Source of the DNA: Daucus carota subsp. sativus
Lineage: Eukaryota; Streptophyta; Magnoliopsida; Apiales; Apiaceae
DNA length: 64,000 nt
Reading direction: 5' to 3'
Assembly: GCF_001625215.2 (NCBI RefSeq)
Contig: NC_030384.2
Location: forward strand, 46,674,390 to 46,738,389
Shown here piece by piece: positions 59,162 through 64,000 of the stretch (within the stretch, counting starts at the first letter, position 1; every line of letters begins with the position of its first letter). Under the pieces are notes generated by a model. That model did not search any database, was not told the DNA's origin, and worked only from the letters and a program-made list of their open reading frames with translations. The position numbers were made by a program, and so were the translations under genes.

Positions 59162-62100
59162 ATGGGGCCTCCGACGGTAGCGCAACGAATTGATCAACTC
59201 GAGGAGAAGGCGACTGAGATGGAGGAAACAATGGCTGAGATGGTAACGAAGGCGGTGGAGCGTGCGATGGACGCGATGCGTCACTCGCTCACGGAACTCA
59301 TCCTCGAGAATCAGGCAAAAGCAGATCTGCGGATGGGGACCGAGTTTGAAGCGATCTCGGGGCGCCTTGAAGGGCGGATCAGTCGGAGTAGAGAGTATCA
59401 GGAGCAGCTCATTAACACTATGAGAAATGACCAGCTGAAGTTTCAAACGGAGATCAAGTCGTCTCTCTCTGGGCTCCTCATTCACCCACTAACCGGTGGG
59501 GATAAGGCGGAGGGTAGTGTCAACCGCCCACCAGTTGTGACACAAGGGTTTCCAGTCTCACCAGGTACGCACCCTCACCTCTCAGCTGATACACATCACT
59601 TGGAGCGCGGAAAGGATGATGGGGTACAGGGGTTTGGGATGGGTTTGGGTGTGAACGGTGCTGGTGGTTGGGGACGAGGGCAGGGCGGTGGTTATGGGGC
59701 TGGAGGGTCTGGAGGTGGGCCTGGCCACTGGCGTTATCGTAAACTTGATATGCCTATATTTGATGGGGAGGATCCGGATGGGTGGATCTTGCGTGTGGAG
59801 CGCTATTTCAACTTTTATCGTATGACGGAGGATGAAATGTTGGAGGCAGTTGCTGTGGCCTTGGATGGTGAGGCGTTGCGTTGGTATCAATGGGAAAATA
59901 AAAGACATCCGATTCGCCGTTGGAGTGATCTAAAGGGGTTTATATTGCGGCAGTTTCGTTCTATTAGTGGTGGCTCCCTCTATGAGCAATGGCTCTCTAC
60001 AACTCAGACTACCACGGTGCAAGAATATCGACGCAAGTTTATTGAGACAGTGTCTCCCTTGGATCGAGTTTCGGAAGATATTCTGCTCGGGCAATTCATA
60101 AACGGGCTTAAGGAGGAGATTCGAGCAGAAGTGAGGTTGCTAAGCCCAGTAACTCTGGAACAAGCTATGGAAATCGCGATAAGGGTGGAGGAGAAGCACA
60201 GGGTAACAAATGGAAAGAAACTGGGTTGGAGTTCTTTCAAATCAGGGTCGTTGTCCTCGTACACTAAGGGTTCCACAGCAGTAGCTCCGTACACCTTGGG
60301 GCCCTCTCCCATGTCTCCTTCCAATCGTAGTGTAGCTTCCACTGGCTCGGAATCTCACGGCTCTGTCCAGTCCCCAAACTCGGTGTCTCACCTGGCCAGG
60401 ACAGTGGGGGAAGTGCGGAGATTAACAGACAAGGAGTTACAGGACAAAAGAGCTAAGGGACTATGCTATAGATGTGATGAAAAATGGGCCACAGGCCACA
60501 GATGCAAGAAAAAGGAACTAAGTGTCCTTCTTACAGAAGATGATGATGAAGAGACTGATGGGGCTGACAGTGAGCAATTGCTACCACCGACTGAGGAAAT
60601 CAGTGGGGAAGTTTCTCTCAACTCGGTTATTGGTCTATCGAACCCAAAAACCATGAAATTGCGTGGGCTGATTGGGCACAGTGAGGTAGTGGTCATGATA
60701 GATCCAGGAGCCACTCACAATTTCTTGTCACTAAGTTTAATTCAAGCTGAGGGGCTGGCTGTCACACCTTCGGGCAGTTTTGGCGTGTCGCTTGGTAATG
60801 GGGAGGCAGTTCGTGGTGAAGGCGTGTGCAAATCTGTTTGCCTACAGTTGGATGGAGGCATGGAAATCATTGAGGACTTCTTACCATTGGGGTTGGGGAG
60901 TTCAGATGTAATATTAGGGGTGCAATGGTTAGAGAAATTGGGAGTGGTAATGACCAATTGGAAGACTCATGTAATGAAATTCGAAGTGGAAGGTGAACTT
61001 ATTACTCTAAAGGGGGATCCTACCTTGGTTAAATCTAGAGTGTCACTGAAGTCCATGCTCAGAATGCTTAAAAAGAAAGAGATGGGGTACTGGGTCGAGT
61101 GCAGTAGCTTGGAATCCAGCCGGGCACAAGACACGCAGCTACTGGCCAACACCACCATTCCAGCCTTCCTCGCCACAACAATTTCGCAGCACACACAGGT
61201 TTTTGCTGAACCCACAGGCCTACCCCCAGTTCGAAATCACGAACATGCGATCTGCCTGAAACAAGGAAGTAACCCAGTAGGGGTCCGTCCCTATCGTTAC
61301 CCTCAGTCTCAGAAAGATGAGATTGAACGCTTGATCACGGAGATGTTAGCAGCTGGGATTATCAAGCCCTCAACAAGTCCGTTTTCGAGCCCAGTCCTCC
61401 TTGTCAAGAAGAAAGACGGATCTTGGCGTTTTTGCGTGGACTACAGGGCTCTTAACAAGGAGACAGTGGCTGATAAATTTCCTATTCCGGTGATAGATGA
61501 ATTGTTAGACGAACTTCATGGTGCTCGAATTTTTTCAAAGTTAGACCTTAAGTCAGGCTACCATCAAATCTTGGTCAAACCCGAGGACACCCACAAGACT
61601 GCTTTTCGCACACACGACGGGCACTATGAATTCTTGGTGATGCCGTTTGGGTTGATGAATGCCCCGGCGACGTTCCAGTCACTAATGAATGATGTATTCA
61701 GGCCGTGCTTAAGGAGGTTTGTTTTGGTGTTTTTTGACGACATTTTGGTGTATAGTAAGACGGAGTTGGAGCACACTGAACACATGCAGGTGGTACTCGG
61801 TTTACTGGCTGAACACTCCTTATTTGCGAATTTGAAGAAGTGTGAATTCGGCAAATCGAAGGTGGGTTACTTGGGTCATGTCATATCAGCCCAAGGAGTT
61901 GGTGTCGATCAAGACAAAGTGCAAGCAGTAGTGGAATGGCCTGTACCCCAGAATTTACGTGACTTGCGAGGCTTCTTGGGATTAACTGGTTATTACCGAA
62001 AGTTTGTGGCGAAGTATGCTCAGATAGCGCAGCCACTTACAGACCAGTTGCGCAAAGACAATTTCGGTTGGTCTGAGGCGGCGGATACAGCTTTCTTGAC

Positions 62101-64000
62101 TCTCAAAGCTGCTATGGTTTCAGCGCCAGTAATGGTTTTACCTGATTTTAAACAAACATTTGTGCTAGAATCTGATGCGAGTGGATATGGCATTGGGGCA
62201 GTATTGATGCAACAGGGGCGCCCAATCGCATATTTTAGTAAGCTGTTGGGAAGTCGAGCACAGCAGAAATCAATTTACGAAAAAGAACTAATTGCAATCT
62301 GTTTAGCAGTTCAGAAATGGCGTCATTACCTTATGGGGCGGCATTTTGTTATTCGGACAGACCAGCAAAGCCTCCGGTTCATTACTCAACAACGAGAAGT
62401 TAATGCTGATTACCAGAAATGGGTGACAAAACTTTTGGGGTTTGATTTCGAAGTGCAGTATAAGCCAGGTGCGTCCAATCGAGTCGCGGATGCTCTCTCC
62501 CGTAAGCAAGTGGGTGAAGTTACATTACAGAATCTGGTCTGCAATACTCTGCTAACTACACATGGGGTACAGTGGACGAAGCTGGATCAAGAAGTCCAGG
62601 AGGACCCAGAGTTACGACTCATTATTGAGGAACTGCACAAGGGGACGAATGAACAAGCGGGGTTTCACTTAGTTGACAACCGTCTCATGTACAAGCAGAG
62701 ATTCGTGTTACCACGACAGTCGGCTTATACAACCACTCTTCTCAAAGAATACCATGATTCTGTCATTGGGGGCCATGCGGGTGAATTGAAGACGTATTTG
62801 CGAATGGCCCAAGAATGGTTCTGGAAAGGCATGCGCCGGGATGTCTCCACATATGTTAAACAGTGTAGTATCTGTCAACAGCAGAAAAATTTGCAGAAAT
62901 CGCCAGCAGGGTTACTGCAGCCATTATCCATTCCCATGTTGGTCTGGGAAGACATCAGCCTTGATTTTGTGGAAGGGCTTCCACTCTCAAAAGGGGTTAA
63001 CACCATTCTGGTTGTAGTTGATCGATTATCTAAGTATGCCCATTTCATTGGGCTTCGGCACCCGTTTGATGCATACACAGTTGCTTCGGTTTTTGTGAAA
63101 GAGATAGTTCGTCTTCACGGATTCCCCGGGTCAATTGTTTATGACCGTGACAGAATTTTCCTCAGCACCTTTTGGAAGGAATTATTTAAACTTCAAGGTA
63201 CAGATTTGAAACGCAGCACCTCCTACCACCCGCAGACGGATGGACAAACTGAAATAGTTAACAAGGGCCTGGAAACGTATTTGCGCTGTTTTGTTGGGGA
63301 CAAGCCAAGGACTTGGGCACAGTGGCTGTCATGGGCGGAATATTCTTATAACACTTCTCCGCATTGTTCCACCAAACTGAGCCCTTTCAAGGTATTATAT
63401 GGACGAGACCCCCCTCATCTGATGCGTGTGGGAAGAGGACAAACTTTTGTGGATAGCTTAGACGAATTGTTACAGGAGAGAGACGCCATGTTGGCTGAAC
63501 TCCATTACAATCTGATGAAAGCTCAACAGGTGATGAAACGAGCTGCTGATGCTAAGAGAAGAGATGAGGAATTTGCTGTGGGGGATTCCGTTTACTTGAA
63601 ATTGCAACCCTACAGGCAACGATCACTTGCTAGACGGCCTTTTGAAAAACTGTCCCCTCGATTTTATGGTCCCTTTACAGTCCTGCAGCGCATTGGTAAG
63701 GTTGCGTATAAGTTGGATCTACCTCAGGACAGTCGCATACATTCAGTGTTTCACGTATCTCAACTTAAGAAATCTGTGGGCTTGGCTCAAGTATCCCCAA
63801 CCTTACCCCCACAGCTGAATGCTGAAATGGAGTTAGTGGTGGAGCCAGAGGAGGTGTTAGAGGTCCGTCAAGTGCAAGTGGGACAGAATTCACAGTTGGA
63901 GGCACTGATCAAATGGAAGGCCTTACCGGCTTATGAAGCAACTTGGGAGGAAGTAGCTTTAGTTGCACATCAGTTTCCTCACTTCCACCTTGAGGACAAG
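59162..64000 (+). CDS. Ty3/Gypsy chromovirus Gag-Pol polyprotein (partial, runs off the window)
   Basis: One frame from ATG 59162 to the window end, 1613 codons with no stop that I could find. Order: coiled, charged N terminus; Gly-rich linker; gag core (about residues 200-340); zinc knuckle C-x2-C-x7-GH-x2-C (CYRCDEKWATGHRC) near 434; aspartic protease with DPGATHNF (Pro where DSGA is more usual) near 515; reverse transcriptase near 690-900 with FFDDI; RNase H (DASGYGIGAVL, later DALSRK); integrase with H-x3-GGH and C-x2-C (CSIC) zinc finger, and a DDE core (LDFVEGLP, YDRDRIF, TDGQTEIVNKGLE); and a C-terminal chromodomain (ALIKWKALPAYEATWEE). The chromodomain makes it a chromovirus. The order protease-RT-RNaseH-integrase is that of Ty3. 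The codon use is GC-richer than the neighbouring DNA. An intact frame suggests a recent insertion. Confidence 0.95.
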   Translation, partial: MGPPTVAQRIDQLEEKATEMEETMAEMVTKAVERAMDAMRHSLTELILENQAKADLRMGTEFEAISGRLEGRISRSREYQEQLINTMRNDQLKFQTEIKSSLSGLLIHPLTGGDKAEGSVNRPPVVTQGFPVSPGTHPHLSADTHHLERGKDDGVQGFGMGLGVNGAGGWGRGQGGGYGAGGSGGGPGHWRYRKLDMPIFDGEDPDGWILRVERYFNFYRMTEDEMLEAVAVALDGEALRWYQWENKRHPIRRWSDLKGFILRQFRSISGGSLYEQWLSTTQTTTVQEYRRKFIETVSPLDRVSEDILLGQFINGLKEEIRAEVRLLSPVTLEQAMEIAIRVEEKHRVTNGKKLGWSSFKSGSLSSYTKGSTAVAPYTLGPSPMSPSNRSVASTGSESHGSVQSPNSVSHLARTVGEVRRLTDKELQDKRAKGLCYRCDEKWATGHRCKKKELSVLLTEDDDEETDGADSEQLLPPTEEISGEVSLNSVIGLSNPKTMKLRGLIGHSEVVVMIDPGATHNFLSLSLIQAEGLAVTPSGSFGVSLGNGEAVRGEGVCKSVCLQLDGGMEIIEDFLPLGLGSSDVILGVQWLEKLGVVMTNWKTHVMKFEVEGELITLKGDPTLVKSRVSLKSMLRMLKKKEMGYWVECSSLESSRAQDTQLLANTTIPAFLATTISQHTQVFAEPTGLPPVRNHEHAICLKQGSNPVGVRPYRYPQSQKDEIERLITEMLAAGIIKPSTSPFSSPVLLVKKKDGSWRFCVDYRALNKETVADKFPIPVIDELLDELHGARIFSKLDLKSGYHQILVKPEDTHKTAFRTHDGHYEFLVMPFGLMNAPATFQSLMNDVFRPCLRRFVLVFFDDILVYSKTELEHTEHMQVVLGLLAEHSLFANLKKCEFGKSKVGYLGHVISAQGVGVDQDKVQAVVEWPVPQNLRDLRGFLGLTGYYRKFVAKYAQIAQPLTDQLRKDNFGWSEAADTAFLTLKAAMVSAPVMVLPDFKQTFVLESDASGYGIGAVLMQQGRPIAYFSKLLGSRAQQKSIYEKELIAICLAVQKWRHYLMGRHFVIRTDQQSLRFITQQREVNADYQKWVTKLLGFDFEVQYKPGASNRVADALSRKQVGEVTLQNLVCNTLLTTHGVQWTKLDQEVQEDPELRLIIEELHKGTNEQAGFHLVDNRLMYKQRFVLPRQSAYTTTLLKEYHDSVIGGHAGELKTYLRMAQEWFWKGMRRDVSTYVKQCSICQQQKNLQKSPAGLLQPLSIPMLVWEDISLDFVEGLPLSKGVNTILVVVDRLSKYAHFIGLRHPFDAYTVASVFVKEIVRLHGFPGSIVYDRDRIFLSTFWKELFKLQGTDLKRSTSYHPQTDGQTEIVNKGLETYLRCFVGDKPRTWAQWLSWAEYSYNTSPHCSTKLSPFKVLYGRDPPHLMRVGRGQTFVDSLDELLQERDAMLAELHYNLMKAQQVMKRAADAKRRDEEFAVGDSVYLKLQPYRQRSLARRPFEKLSPRFYGPFTVLQRIGKVAYKLDLPQDSRIHSVFHVSQLKKSVGLAQVSPTLPPQLNAEMELVVEPEEVLEVRQVQVGQNSQLEALIKWKALPAYEATWEEVALVAHQFPHFHLEDK

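Noticed and set aside
59132-63078. Many minus-strand open frames across the right end
   Set aside because: All are antisense shadows of the continuous Ty3/Gypsy gag-pol frame on the plus strand.
1-64000. CRISPR array, prokaryotic defence system, tRNA or rRNA genes
   Set aside because: No regularly spaced repeats, and no clear tRNA B-box with matching arms. Only tRNA-derived primer-binding sites of retroelements were found.

Overview
The window is nuclear DNA from a flowering plant. The genes have GT-AG introns with conserved plant exon structures, the families are plant-specific (CYP72A P450s, class II trehalose-phosphate synthase, group IIe WRKY, RABA1, DUF295 F-box, DUF1685), the intergenic DNA is very AT-rich, and there are many Stowaway- and Tourist-type MITEs plus Copia and Ty3 retroelements. 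The CYP72A genes look like the secologanin-synthase-like CYP72As of asterids, and an Apiaceae-like genome is my guess, but the species cannot be proven from the sequence.

Layout. (1) 1-21335: a head-to-tail array of six CYP72A genes, all on the minus strand. Five are complete five-exon genes whose spliced frames close exactly (519-521 aa). The sixth, at the left edge, is cut by the window after the start of exon 4. They form two sequence groups: B, C and D (6.3-14.4 kb), and E and F (15.0-21.3 kb). (2) 21.9-23.6 kb: a minus-strand Copia remnant with LTR, primer-binding site and an intact gag but no pol. (3) 23.7-34.2 kb: about 10 kb without a convincing protein gene, holding repeat debris, two long G runs, a hairpin repeat and a diverged direct repeat. 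(4) 34.2-35.5 kb: an F-box/DUF295 gene on the plus strand whose start exon is not visible. (5) 39.8-43.9 kb: a class II TPS gene (minus), divergent from a RABA1 small GTPase gene (46.2-49.9 kb, plus), which converges on a WRKY IIe gene (50.1-51.5 kb, minus). (6) 55.3-56.1 kb: an intronless DUF1685 gene. (7) 57.5-58.5 kb: a RING-CH gene in two parts with an unresolved splice. (8) From 58.8 kb to the right edge: a Ty3/Gypsy chromovirus with 5' LTR, PBS and one uninterrupted gag-pol frame reaching a chromodomain.

How the genes relate. The CYP72A array is the only functional cluster. These ER-anchored monooxygenases usually oxidise terpenoids or related specialised metabolites, but no terpene synthase, oxidosqualene cyclase or glycosyltransferase is present here, so no pathway can be assigned. 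The right half is ordinary housekeeping and regulatory genes separated by transposons. I found no CRISPR array, prokaryotic system or confident tRNA/rRNA gene. The most unusual items are the transposon-expanded intron 1 of the first CYP72A, the I-helix and heme-loop substitutions in two paralogues, the GC-AG intron in TPS, the gag-only Copia locus and the intact chromovirus.
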